From the NCBI RefSeq assembly GCF_900101445.1, contig NZ_FNKE01000001.1, positions 868,001 to 932,000 on the forward strand: 64,000 nt of DNA, given 5' to 3'. Every line of letters begins with the position of its first letter. The stretch's first letter is position 1. Positions 51,792-60,512 of this stretch are shown piece by piece. A program made the position numbers and the translations under genes. Source of the DNA: Streptococcus equinus. GTDB lineage: Bacteria; Bacillota; Bacilli; Lactobacillales; Streptococcaceae. A model generated the notes under the pieces. That model searched no databases. It was given only the letters and a program-made list of their open reading frames with translations, and had not been told where the DNA came from.

Positions 51792-52454
51792 ATGAAAGGT
51801 GTATTATTTGATCTTGATGGCGTTATTGCTGATACTGCAGTCTATCATTTTGCAGCTTGGCACCATTTAGTAAAAAAACATTTTAATGCTGAATTACCTG
51901 ATAAACTAGAAGAGAAAACAAAAGGTGTTAGTCGAGAAGATTCTCTGCGTATCATTCTAGATTTTTTAGGCATTCAAGTCTCTCAGGAAAAATTCACAGC
52001 CTTGGCTGCTGAGAAAAATCAAGCTTACGTTAAAGCTCTAGATGCTCTTTCTGAAAAAGATATTCTTCCAGGTATCAAGGATTTGCTTGATGATTTCAAA
52101 AAGCATGACATTAAGATTTCGCTTGCTTCTGCCAGCAAAAATGGCCCCCTAATTCTTGAAAAACTCGGTCTAACAGATTGCTTCGATGCTATTGCAGATC
52201 CTGCAAAAGTCACAGCAGGAAAACCTGCTCCAGATATTTTTCTAGCAGCAGCATTTGCTTTAAATATCTCTCCTTATGATTGCGTAGGTATTGAAGATTC
52301 TGTTGCTGGAGTTAAAGCAATCAACAGTGCAGGCAGTGTTTCCATCGGTGTTGGTGGCGATGAGCTCAATCATGCTGATAAACGCTTTAACAGTACAGTT
52401 GACTTAAATTATCAAGATATCCTAGAAGCTTGGAAAACTTACAATCACAACTAA
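51792..52454 (+). CDS. pgmB: Beta-phosphoglucomutase-like HAD protein
   Basis: A 220-residue HAD protein with nucleophile D7 and acid/base D9 (FDLDGVIADT), SLASASKN and KPAPDIFL, IEDSVAGVKA, all typical of beta-phosphoglucomutase, which converts beta-glucose-1-phosphate to glucose-6-phosphate. It starts 3 bp after GH78. Beta-glucose-1-phosphate normally comes from a GH65 phosphorylase, and none is present here; the GH3 enzyme or a related sugar phosphate may be its source. A different hexose-phosphate substrate is possible. Confidence 0.87.
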   Translation: MKGVLFDLDGVIADTAVYHFAAWHHLVKKHFNAELPDKLEEKTKGVSREDSLRIILDFLGIQVSQEKFTALAAEKNQAYVKALDALSEKDILPGIKDLLDDFKKHDIKISLASASKNGPLILEKLGLTDCFDAIADPAKVTAGKPAPDIFLAAAFALNISPYDCVGIEDSVAGVKAINSAGSVSIGVGGDELNHADKRFNSTVDLNYQDILEAWKTYNHN

Positions 52455-52458
52455 ACCT

Positions 52459-52485
52459 AGCCGAGTTAATCACTCGGCTTTTATT
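52459..52485 (+). terminator. Weak intercistronic terminator between pgmB and GH43
   Basis: Arms AGCCGAGT and ACTCGGCT followed by TTTTATT. The T run is imperfect, so it probably reduces GH43 transcription without stopping it. Confidence 0.6.
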
Positions 52486-52499
52486 GAAAGGAATTTATA

Positions 52500-54038
52500 A
52501 TGACTATTACTTCTTACCAAAATCCTATTTTACGTGGAATGTACCCAGACCCATCTATCGTACGTGTCGATGATACTTTTTACCTTGTTAATTCAACTTT
52601 TGAATACTACCCTGGAATTGCAGTATCTAAATCAAAAGACCTTCTTAATTGGACAAAATTACCCAGCATCGTTAAAAATCACAAGCAAGCTGACTTACGA
52701 CAAGCAAAATCAAATGAAGGAATTTTTGCTGTCTGTATTCGATATCACGAAGGCTACTTTTACGTCATTACCACAAACTTTGCTGAATGGAAAAACTTTA
52801 TTATTCGTGGAAAATTAAGCGTGGACAAGGAAAAGATTATTTGGGAAAACAAACGTATTGAAGTTGATTTTCCTGGGATTGATCCAGACTTGTACTTTGA
52901 AGATGGAAAAACTTATGTCCAATTCACTGGCTATCTTGAAAATGGGCAAAAGGCAATCCAACAAATTGAAATTGACATAGCAACTGGTCAGACTCTTCGT
53001 CCAGCTGAAATTTTAACTTATGGATCTGGTGGACGTGATGTGGAAGGGCCTCATATTATCAAAAAAGGTAATTACTACTACCTTCTTCTTGCAGAAGGAG
53101 GAACAGGCATGGGGCATATGATTACCATGTTCCGAAGTAAAAATCTTTGGGGACCTTACGATGAAGCTGCACCTAATAATCCACTTTTTACTAACCGTGA
53201 CCGCGCTGAACAACCACTTCAAAACATTGGTCACGCCGACCTTTTTCAAGACCAACTTGGCAATTGGTGGCTAACTTGCCTTGGAACACGACCAGCTAGT
53301 GTTGGTTTTGTCCAATACACAAATATCGGACGCGAAACACTTCTCTATCCCGTTGATTGGTCTGGAGATTGGCCTGTCATCAACAATGGCACACCAACTC
53401 AAACAGTTGATATGACAGCATTTCCAGAACACGCAAAGATTCTTTCTGAACAAAAAGCAACCGATTTTATTGATACCTTTGAAACTACTGAACTAAATCC
53501 TGAATGGATTAGCTTACGTGATAGCTTAGCTAGCCGCATTATTTTCAAAAATCATACGCTAACTCTTACTGGTTCAACTGAAAAACTAGACGGGCTTGGC
53601 GTGCCAAGTTTTCTTGCTGTTCGCCAAACAGAACACGACGAAATCTTCCAAATTGAACTTAGTAAAGACAGCAAACTTAATAGCGGTGCTTTTGGCTTAG
53701 CAGTCATGATAAACTCTAATCACTATGCCACTCTTATGATTGAAAAATTTGAAGATTGCTTTGCCATTTACAAACACCTCAAAGTCCTTGATATCGACGT
53801 AAACGAAAAAATCGGTGAACTTTCCGAGTTACCAAAAGAACTCAGCGTCACTAATACTAAAGAAAATAAAATTTTTACTGCAAAAACAAATATCGAAGAA
53901 ATCAACTTCACTATTAACGCTATGCACTTCTCAAACGAAGCTATCGCAGCTTTGAATACTGGTGATGTTCAAGGTATCTACGTTACTGGTGACGCCACAA
54001 TGACTATTAATAAAGCAAGTCGCAAAAAAATTAACTAG
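52500..54038 (+). CDS. Glycoside hydrolase family 43, beta-xylosidase-like
   Basis: Inverting glycosidase of 512 residues: five-bladed propeller with base D17 (YPDPSIV), pKa-modulating D128 (PGIDPDLYF) and acid E182 (DVEGPH), then a C-terminal beta-sandwich, the layout of beta-xylosidases and some alpha-L-arabinofuranosidases. There is no signal peptide. It is last of the plus-strand operon. It implies that the imported glycan carries xylose or arabinose besides rhamnose. The site AAAGGAA precedes the ATG. Confidence 0.91.
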   Translation: MTITSYQNPILRGMYPDPSIVRVDDTFYLVNSTFEYYPGIAVSKSKDLLNWTKLPSIVKNHKQADLRQAKSNEGIFAVCIRYHEGYFYVITTNFAEWKNFIIRGKLSVDKEKIIWENKRIEVDFPGIDPDLYFEDGKTYVQFTGYLENGQKAIQQIEIDIATGQTLRPAEILTYGSGGRDVEGPHIIKKGNYYYLLLAEGGTGMGHMITMFRSKNLWGPYDEAAPNNPLFTNRDRAEQPLQNIGHADLFQDQLGNWWLTCLGTRPASVGFVQYTNIGRETLLYPVDWSGDWPVINNGTPTQTVDMTAFPEHAKILSEQKATDFIDTFETTELNPEWISLRDSLASRIIFKNHTLTLTGSTEKLDGLGVPSFLAVRQTEHDEIFQIELSKDSKLNSGAFGLAVMINSNHYATLMIEKFEDCFAIYKHLKVLDIDVNEKIGELSELPKELSVTNTKENKIFTAKTNIEEINFTINAMHFSNEAIAALNTGDVQGIYVTGDATMTINKASRKKIN

Positions 54039-54042
54039 GAAA

Positions 54043-54078
54043 TAAGCCTGAGGATGATATCCCTCAGGTTTATTTTTT
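54043..54078 (+). terminator. Terminator of the GH3-GH43 operon
   Basis: Arms AAGCCTGAGG and CCTCAGGTTT followed by ATTTTTT. Confidence 0.85.
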
Positions 54079-54090
54079 AGTTTTATCAAT

Positions 54091-54128
54091 AAAAAAGCAA
54101 AGTCGAGCCTCTGCGACCTTGCTTTTTT
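54091..54128. terminator. Second hairpin, bidirectional terminator
   Basis: AAAAAAGCAA and TTGCTTTTTT arms enclosing a GTCG/CGAC inner stem; symmetrical A and T runs. Confidence 0.75.
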
Positions 54129-54358
54129 GGATATTATGAAAAAGAAAGTTTTAGGATTGTTTATCTAATAGCTGCTTTACTTAGTAAATCCCTAAGCTAC
54201 TGTACTACCTGCCAAAAAATTCTTGTACAAGAACTATAACCAAAATTACCAATAATTTTAGGTGCTGTCTCGTTTACCTAACTATTTATGATCAAAAGCA
54301 TACCAAAAGCCAATCTTATTAGAGATTGGCTTATTTTTGAGGAGAGTACTTTAAAATT
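54129..54358. other. Intergenic stretch with a 14-bp palindrome and rhaD terminator
   Basis: No gene is supported here. TTCTTGTACAAGAA (54220-54233) is a perfect palindrome without an adjacent promoter. Arms AAGCCAATCT and AGATTGGCTT (54307-54332) form the rhaD terminator on the minus strand. The rest is AT-rich and may be a decayed remnant, but nothing recognisable is left. Confidence 0.55.
54307..54338 (-). terminator. Terminator of the rha operon
   Basis: Ten-base perfect arms around TATTAG. The run on the minus-strand side is short (TTTTGG); the plus-strand side has ATTTTT. Confidence 0.7.
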
Positions 54359-55177
54359 TTATTCTAAAAATCCATCATGCGGTTTGACACCAAAATAGTC
54401 AGCAATTTCTTGTAATTGTTTATCTGAAATTTCTTGCTTGATATTTCCACCCTGTGCACCAACTTGAGAGTATATCATAGCAGCTTTTTCTAAAACTTCG
54501 ACTAATCCATACGTATCGTCTAGTGATGCTCCTGAAGCAAATAAGCCATGATGTGGCCATAAAACAGCCTGATAATCAGACATTTTCACTGCAGTTGCTT
54601 CCCCAATTTCATTTGTACCAGGTGTCATATAAGGAATGACACCAATTCCTTCTGGGAAAACTACAATTGATTCAGCTTGCATTTTCCATAAAAGACGTGA
54701 TAAATGGCGTTCTGATAATTCTTGTGTAAATGTCAAAGCAATCAAATTTGTTGGGTGACAATGGAAAACAACACGTTGTTCAGAATTAACTTTCAATCGT
54801 TCAATATGACTCATCAAATGGCTTGGAAATTCTGATGTTGGACGTCCACCTTCATTAAATCCCCAGACAATACCATATGATTTTCCATCTTCAGAAATTT
54901 TGACCAAACCAAGGTCACGTTCAGGGTTATCGTAGACATTTCTAAAATGACAGCCTGTTCCTGTGACTAAATAATAATATCCAGCTAAAGTTGAAGCATC
55001 AAAGCCAAGTTCATAAGTTCGCTTAGCATCTGCTACATCTTCAAAACTTTCTACTTCTTCAGCAGTTAAACGATAAGAAACATTACCGCCATTGCGTTCA
55101 TCCCAATATCGAAGATAAGATTCACGAGTGATATTACGCATATTTTTTACAAATGATGATTCTACAAATTTTGTCAT
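54359..55177 (-). CDS. rhaD: Rhamnulose-1-phosphate aldolase
   Basis: Class II zinc aldolase splitting L-rhamnulose-1-phosphate to dihydroxyacetone phosphate and L-lactaldehyde. The 272 residues carry the zinc histidines in FHCHPTNLIALTF and in LWPHHGLFASG. It is third of the rhaB-rhaA-rhaD operon, 20 bp after rhaA. The lactaldehyde product fits the iron-dependent dehydrogenase at 37.4 kb. Confidence 0.96.
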   Translation of the reverse strand: MTKFVESSFVKNMRNITRESYLRYWDERNGGNVSYRLTAEEVESFEDVADAKRTYELGFDASTLAGYYYLVTGTGCHFRNVYDNPERDLGLVKISEDGKSYGIVWGFNEGGRPTSEFPSHLMSHIERLKVNSEQRVVFHCHPTNLIALTFTQELSERHLSRLLWKMQAESIVVFPEGIGVIPYMTPGTNEIGEATAVKMSDYQAVLWPHHGLFASGASLDDTYGLVEVLEKAAMIYSQVGAQGGNIKQEISDKQLQEIADYFGVKPHDGFLE

Positions 55178-55197
55178 TTTTTCTCCCTCTTAGCTTA

Positions 55198-56463
55198 TTA
55201 ATTGCGTTCTGCTAAAATTTTAGCTTCATAATCTTTGACTTCTTTAAACCAATCTAAACCTACTGGAACATCATTTTTAAGGCAGAAGTAATTCCAAACA
55301 TCGCTGTATGGGAAATCTTTTAATTCTTCTGTCAAAACTAAACGTGATGTGAAATCAAATTGATTTTCCATTTCTTTCAATTCTTGTGTTGGTTCAAGCA
55401 TAGCCTTCAAAAGAGCTTTTTGGGTATTACGAGTTCCAACAACCCAAGCAGCAATACGATTGATTGTGCCATCAAAGAAATCAAGACCAATTGCTGTACG
55501 GTCAAGTAAATCATTACGAACAATTTCTTTAGCAATTTCTTGCAACTCATCATCCATAATCACAACATGATCTGAATCCCAACGAACAGGACGTGACACA
55601 TGGAGCATCAAACGATTACTAAATAAAGCAAGTGAAGAAATTTTATTAGAAATAACTTCTGTTGGGTGGAAATGTCCTGCATCAAGCAAAATTGTCTTGT
55701 GACGTGTTAAACCATAGCCCATATAAAATTCATGAGAACCAACTGTGTAAGCTTCAGCACCAAGACCGAACAATTTACTTTCAACAGTATCAATATTATA
55801 TTGTTCATCAATTTCTTCAGAGAAGATTTCATCAAGTGATTCCATCAAGCGTTTACGAGGTGCCATACGATCAATTGGGTTGTCCTTAAAGCCATCAGGA
55901 ACCCAGAAATTAGTGTAGCAAGGTTGACCAAGTTCCTTACCAAAATATTCTGCAATGCGACGACTGCGTTTCCCATGTTCAATCCAATAATCACGAACTT
56001 CTTTATCAGGATGAGAAAGAGTAAAGCCATCTTTCATCATTGGATGTGAGAAAAATGTCGGATTAAAGTCAAGACCAACTCCTTGCTCTTTAGCCCAATC
56101 AACCCATTTTTCGAAATGTTTTGGCTCGATTTCATCTAAATCTACAGCTTCATCCGTATCAAGGTAAATCGCATGGAGATTAAGTTTGTGTTTACCTGGA
56201 ATAAGTGAATAAGCTTTTTCAAGATCAGCACGCAATTCTTCCGGTGTATGAGCAGCACCTGGGTAATTACCAGTTGACATAATTCCACCAGTCAATTCTC
56301 CTTCTGGTGTCAAAAATCCTTTAACATCATCACCTTGCCAACAATGCATTGAAAGTTTTACATTTTGTAATTTTTCAAGAACAGCGTCTGTATCAACACC
56401 TACTTCTGCATAACGTGCTTTTGCTGCTTCATATGCTTTTTCAATTGTTTCTTTACTTGCCAT
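55198..56463 (-). CDS. rhaA: L-rhamnose isomerase
   Basis: Converts L-rhamnose to L-rhamnulose; 421 residues, full length. Metal and substrate residues are visible in [38 protein letters not shown] and [11 protein letters not shown]. It sits between rhaB and rhaD with gaps of 16 and 20 bp. No mutarotase gene (rhaM) accompanies it. Confidence 0.97.
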   Translation of the reverse strand: MASKETIEKAYEAAKARYAEVGVDTDAVLEKLQNVKLSMHCWQGDDVKGFLTPEGELTGGIMSTGNYPGAAHTPEELRADLEKAYSLIPGKHKLNLHAIYLDTDEAVDLDEIEPKHFEKWVDWAKEQGVGLDFNPTFFSHPMMKDGFTLSHPDKEVRDYWIEHGKRSRRIAEYFGKELGQPCYTNFWVPDGFKDNPIDRMAPRKRLMESLDEIFSEEIDEQYNIDTVESKLFGLGAEAYTVGSHEFYMGYGLTRHKTILLDAGHFHPTEVISNKISSLALFSNRLMLHVSRPVRWDSDHVVIMDDELQEIAKEIVRNDLLDRTAIGLDFFDGTINRIAAWVVGTRNTQKALLKAMLEPTQELKEMENQFDFTSRLVLTEELKDFPYSDVWNYFCLKNDVPVGLDWFKEVKDYEAKILAERN

Positions 56464-56479
56464 AATATTATCCTCTTTT

Positions 56480-57922
56480 TTAAAGTACGGTTTTTTTATA
56501 AATTTCTAAGTGGTCACGGTCAGCAATCGGACGTGGTTCATAGCGTTCTAATGATTGGTTTTCACTTAACCATAGTCGTGCTTCTCTTAAGTCTTGAAGC
56601 TCTCCTGAAGTTATCATCTGAACCATGATATTTCCAAGAGCTGTAGCTTCACCAGGTCCTGCAACAACAGGCTTTCCAATAACATCAGCAGTCAATTGAT
56701 TGAGCAATTTCACATTGCTACCACCACCTACAATATGGAGAACTTCCAATTCATGACCGATTAATTTTTCAAGAACTTTCCATTCATGTGCATAAGCAAG
56801 TGCTAAATTTGAGTACACGCACATCACTAATTCACCAACCGTTTCAGGAACAATTTGCCCACTCTCGAGACAATAATCCTGAATTTCTGTAATCATATTA
56901 TCTGGATTAGTGAATCGATCATCATTTAAATTTACATATTGTAAAAATGGCTCAACTTGATAGGCCTGCTCTGCCATTTCTGCAAATGTATACTGATAAT
57001 CAAGCATCCGAGCAATTTCTTGCACCGTCCACATTCCAGTAATATTTTTTAAGAAACGGTAAGTCTTGTAAGCTCCCCACTCATTTGTGTAGTTTTCTTC
57101 AAATGCCTTCTGACTTAGTATTGGCTCTTGATTTTCAACACCAATCAAAGACCAAGTTCCACTTGACAGATAAACCCAATTGTCATTAGTGGCAGGTGCA
57201 CCAACAACTGCTGAAGCTGTGTCATGCGTTGCAACAGCAATAACTGTAGCTTCAGGTAAGTCATACTTAACATACAAGTCTGAAGACAGTTTTCCAATAA
57301 CCGTTCCAGTTTCAACCAATTCTGGAAACTTATCTAAATCAAGTCCAGCAATATTCAGAAGTTCCTTATCATAATTACGACTATGAATATTCAAATACTG
57401 AGTAGTCGAGCCATTTGTAACCTCACCCACTTTTTTTCCTGTCAACCGATAGGCGATATAATCAGGAATCATAAGAATCGTTTTAGACTTTGCTAGTAAC
57501 TCCCTATCTTCAGCACATAATTGATATAAAGTATTGAAATTCAAAAATTGAATACCAGTTTTTTGGTAAATTTTTGATTTTGACATTTTCTCAAAAGCTT
57601 TCGCCATGACTCCTTGTGTTCGTGCATCACGATAAGCTACAGGATCAGCTAATAATTCATCATTTTCATCCAAGAGAACATAATCAACCGCCCAAGTATC
57701 AATACCAATTGTACAGGTATCAACACCATAAGTTTTTACTTTTTCAAGACCAAGTAAAATTTCCTCAATCAAATGATTAATATTCCATCTGTCATGACCA
57801 TCACTTTTAGTAAAGCCATTTTTAAAACGATGAATTTCAGTTATATCAAGCCTTTTGCCAGTTTTTGCAAGAATAACACGTCCACTTGAAGCACCAATGT
57901 CAATTGCTACATGATAAGTCAT
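56480..57922 (-). CDS. rhaB: Rhamnulokinase
   Basis: Phosphorylates L-rhamnulose with ATP; 480 residues of FGGY/ASKHA kinase fold ([47 protein letters not shown]). It is first gene of the rha operon and divergent from an AraC regulator. A cre-like sequence lies 19 bp upstream. Confidence 0.96.
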   Translation of the reverse strand: MTYHVAIDIGASSGRVILAKTGKRLDITEIHRFKNGFTKSDGHDRWNINHLIEEILLGLEKVKTYGVDTCTIGIDTWAVDYVLLDENDELLADPVAYRDARTQGVMAKAFEKMSKSKIYQKTGIQFLNFNTLYQLCAEDRELLAKSKTILMIPDYIAYRLTGKKVGEVTNGSTTQYLNIHSRNYDKELLNIAGLDLDKFPELVETGTVIGKLSSDLYVKYDLPEATVIAVATHDTASAVVGAPATNDNWVYLSSGTWSLIGVENQEPILSQKAFEENYTNEWGAYKTYRFLKNITGMWTVQEIARMLDYQYTFAEMAEQAYQVEPFLQYVNLNDDRFTNPDNMITEIQDYCLESGQIVPETVGELVMCVYSNLALAYAHEWKVLEKLIGHELEVLHIVGGGSNVKLLNQLTADVIGKPVVAGPGEATALGNIMVQMITSGELQDLREARLWLSENQSLERYEPRPIADRDHLEIYKKTVL

Positions 57923-57940
57923 TTTTTCTCCTTTCTATTT

Positions 57941-58000
57941 ATTAACCGTTTACATTTACTATTTAACACTATTTCAGTTTATGGTACAATAACAGATAGA
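57941..58000. promoter_or_regulatory. rhaB/AraC divergent control region with cre-like site
   Basis: Minus strand TGTAAACGGTTAAT (57941-57954) matches the cre consensus at 12 of 14. On the plus strand, TATGG-TACAAT just downstream is an extended -10 for the AraC gene. The rhaB promoter has no clear -35, as expected for an AraC-activated promoter. Confidence 0.55.
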
Positions 58001-58049
58001 AAGTGTAATCATATCATATTTACAGATATGGAGACATGAGGTATTTAAA

Positions 58050-59000
58050 ATGACACTTGAAGAATTACTTTTGAAAGAAACTGACCATGAAAAGAAACAA
58101 AAAAGTCTTGGCTTCATCCCAGACTTGAAAGATACTAAAATTATCGATGGTATCATGCAACTTCCAAATACTTTATTTTTTGATAATAAAGACATCCATA
58201 TTTCAAAACACAATCGCTACGCTGATTATCCAGAGCACTCTCATCAATTCTTAGAACTCAATTTTATGTTTAAAGGAAGCTGCCACCAAGTCATTAATGG
58301 GAAGGATTTTACATTGGATGAAGGAGACATTTTACTAATGGACTCTGGTAGTAGACACTCCATCTCAGCTCTAGGTAAGAAAGACATCTTGATCAATATC
58401 CTTTTTCAAAATAACAATGTTTCCCTTGATTGGTTGACCCAACTCCAAGGGCAAAATAGTTTGTTATACCAACTTTTATTAGCAAATTCAACCAATCACC
58501 ACAAACTTAATTACCTAGTTTTACCCACAAAAGATAACAAGCACATCAAACAAATCATTGAACAAATGATGACTGAATACTTTATCCCAAGTGATTTCTC
58601 TCAAACAATTATTAGTCATTACTTGCCAATCCTCTTCTATGAAATCGCACGTACCATGGGAAAAATGGATCAAACACAAAAAATTGAACTGGAAGAAACA
58701 CCCTATCTTCAGGTTATTCGACTAATTGATGAACACTATCAAGATTTAACCTTAACCGACTTGGCACAACAACTTAATTTCAATAAGAATTACCTTAGCA
58801 ATCTTATTAAAGACAAATCTGGCTCAACTTTCACAGAGCTCATCAATCAGCGAAAATTAATGAAAGCACAGCTACTTTTAAAATCAACACGCATGCCAAT
58901 TTATGAAATCGCACAAAACGTTGGTTTTTCAAATAAAAATTATTTTTATAAAAAATACCGTGAGCACTTTGGTAAATCCCCCAAAGATGAAAGAGATTAG
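58050..59000 (+). CDS. AraC-family regulator, probable RhaS-like activator of rhaBAD
   Basis: A 316-residue regulator: N-terminal cupin domain (HNRYADYPEHSHQFLELNFMFKGSC, sugar-sensing type) and C-terminal double helix-turn-helix (TLTDLAQQLNFNKNYLSNLIKDKSGSTF to VGFSNKNYFYKKYREHFGKSPKDERD). It is divergent from rhaB, which makes rhamnose-dependent activation of rhaB-rhaA-rhaD the likely role; rhamnose as ligand is inference. It is the third AraC gene of the island. Confidence 0.9.
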   Translation: MTLEELLLKETDHEKKQKSLGFIPDLKDTKIIDGIMQLPNTLFFDNKDIHISKHNRYADYPEHSHQFLELNFMFKGSCHQVINGKDFTLDEGDILLMDSGSRHSISALGKKDILINILFQNNNVSLDWLTQLQGQNSLLYQLLLANSTNHHKLNYLVLPTKDNKHIKQIIEQMMTEYFIPSDFSQTIISHYLPILFYEIARTMGKMDQTQKIELEETPYLQVIRLIDEHYQDLTLTDLAQQLNFNKNYLSNLIKDKSGSTFTELINQRKLMKAQLLLKSTRMPIYEIAQNVGFSNKNYFYKKYREHFGKSPKDERD

Positions 59001-59067
59001 AGATTTAAATAATACTCCATTTCATGCTATAATAGGATAAATCTCTAGCTTACAAAGGAATTTAGAT

Positions 59068-60009
59068 ATGAATACATTTGAAGAAATTTTAGAAAAAATT
59101 AGATCTTACGACACCATTATCATTCACCGTCACCAAAGACCTGACCCTGATGCTCTTGGTAGTCAAGCAGGCTTGCGTGAATTAATTAAGCATAATTTCC
59201 CAAATAAAACAGTTTTAGCAACAGGTTTTAATGAGCCGACACTTGCTTGGGTGACAAGTATGGATGAGGTCGCGGACAGCGATTACGACGGTGCTTTGGT
59301 TATCGTCACAGATACAGCCAACACCCCTCGTATCGATGATGACCGCTACACAAACGGCGATTGCCTCATCAAGATTGACCACCACCCTAACGATGATGTT
59401 TATGGTGACCTGCTCTATGTGGATACTAAAGCATCAAGTGCAAGTGAAATCATCTCAGACTTTGCCTTTTCGACTGGTCTAAAAGTCTCTAGCGAAGCTG
59501 CACGACTTCTATACTCTGGTATTGTCGGAGACACTGGACGTTTCTTATACCCAGCTACAAGCAGCAAAACCTTCATGATTGCAAGTAAACTTCGTGAATA
59601 TGACTTTGATTTTTCAAGTCTAGCTCGCCAAATGGACTCTATTTCATTTAAAATTGCCAAACTTCAAGGCTTTGTCTATGATAACTTAGAAGTTGATGAT
59701 AATGGGGCTGCGCGTGTGGTGTTGACGCAAGAAACTATGAAAAAATACAATGTCACTGAAGCTGAAACTTCTGCTATCGTTGGTGCTCCAGGTCGTATTG
59801 ATTGTGTTCAATCTTGGGCGATTTTCGTTGAGCAAGCTGACGGTAACTACCGTGTTCGCTTGCGTAGTAAAACACAAGTCATCAACGAGATTGCTAAACG
59901 CCACGACGGTGGGGGGCACCCACTTGCCAGCGGAGCCAATTCTTACAGCCTTGAGGAAAACGAGCAAATCTATCAAGAAATCAAAGATTTACTAGCCTCA
60001 AAAAACTAA
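59068..60009 (+). CDS. pde2: DHH/DHHA1 phosphodiesterase Pde2 (NrnA-like)
   Basis: Cytoplasmic manganese phosphodiesterase. In pneumococcus Pde2 hydrolyses the linear dinucleotide pApA to AMP, completing c-di-AMP breakdown; NrnA relatives also degrade nanoRNA and pAp. The 313 residues have the DHH motif KIDHHPNDD, HRHQRPDPDALGS, and the DHHA1 substrate motif GGGHPLASGA. Similarity to the pneumococcal protein is very high as I recall it. rpmE2 follows, as in pneumococcus. It is the first core gene after the accessory island. Confidence 0.93.
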   Translation: MNTFEEILEKIRSYDTIIIHRHQRPDPDALGSQAGLRELIKHNFPNKTVLATGFNEPTLAWVTSMDEVADSDYDGALVIVTDTANTPRIDDDRYTNGDCLIKIDHHPNDDVYGDLLYVDTKASSASEIISDFAFSTGLKVSSEAARLLYSGIVGDTGRFLYPATSSKTFMIASKLREYDFDFSSLARQMDSISFKIAKLQGFVYDNLEVDDNGAARVVLTQETMKKYNVTEAETSAIVGAPGRIDCVQSWAIFVEQADGNYRVRLRSKTQVINEIAKRHDGGGHPLASGANSYSLEENEQIYQEIKDLLASKN

Positions 60010-60075
60010 GCTCAGGCCTGCTATAGAGCGTTTTTTAACAATTATATTTCAATTCAATTATTTTGCACAAAAGTC

Positions 60076-60104
60076 TTGTCAAATATCTCATTATTTGATA
60101 AACT
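60076..60104 (+). promoter_or_regulatory. Promoter of rpmE2
   Basis: TTGTCA (60076-60081), 17 bp, TAAACT (60099-60104), 63 bp before the start codon. Confidence 0.72.
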
Positions 60105-60167
60105 ATAGAAGTTAAAATAACTATGGTGCGTAAAAAATCACCATGGCAGAAAGGAAAACTTTTAACA

Positions 60168-60413
60168 ATGAAACAAAATATCCACCCAGAATACCGTCCA
60201 GTAGTATTCATGGACACAACTACTGGTTACAAATTCCTTAGCGGTTCTACAAAAGCTTCTGACGAAACTGTAGAATTTGAAGGCGCTACTTACCCACTTG
60301 TACGTGTGGAAATCTCATCAGATTCTCACCCATTCTACACTGGTCGCCAAAAATTCACTCAAGCAGATGGTCGTGTGGATCGCTTCAACAAAAAATACGG
60401 TTTCACAAAATAA
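60168..60413 (+). CDS. rpmE2: 50S ribosomal protein L31 type B
   Basis: An 81-residue ribosomal protein beginning [16 protein letters not shown]. It lacks the CxxC zinc motif of type A L31, which marks the zinc-independent form B often induced under zinc limitation. An ATG at 60123 in frame gives an unlikely basic extension. A hairpin terminator follows. The zinc importer gene adcA is 1 kb away. Confidence 0.96.
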   Translation: MKQNIHPEYRPVVFMDTTTGYKFLSGSTKASDETVEFEGATYPLVRVEISSDSHPFYTGRQKFTQADGRVDRFNKKYGFTK

Positions 60414-60433
60414 GAAATCGCATTTATTACAAG

Positions 60434-60470
60434 AAGTCATTTCGAGCAATCGAGATGGCTTTTTTGTTTT
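60434..60470 (+). terminator. Terminator of rpmE2
   Basis: Arms AAGTCATTTCGA and TCGAGATGGCTT around GCAA, then a T run. Confidence 0.88.
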
Positions 60471-60487
60471 TCTGTAAATAGGACAAC

Positions 60488-60512
60488 AAAAAAAAGAGCT
60501 TACGCTCTTTTT
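60488..60512 (-). terminator. Terminator of the GH73 gene
   Basis: AAAAAGAGC and GCTCTTTTT arms with short loop, followed by T on the minus strand; overlaps the stop codon. Confidence 0.82.

Noticed and set aside
54136..54168. Ten-codon frame MKKKVLGLFI, resembling a short signalling peptide
   Set aside because: No ribosome binding site, no adjacent regulator or exporter, and too short to support.
54234..54300. Possible insertion-sequence end remnant
   Set aside because: No inverted repeat, target duplication or transposase fragment could be found; left as unexplained AT-rich sequence.
60123..60167. N-terminal 15-residue extension of L31B
   Set aside because: The extension is basic and absent from the family; the ATG at 60168 gives the canonical start.
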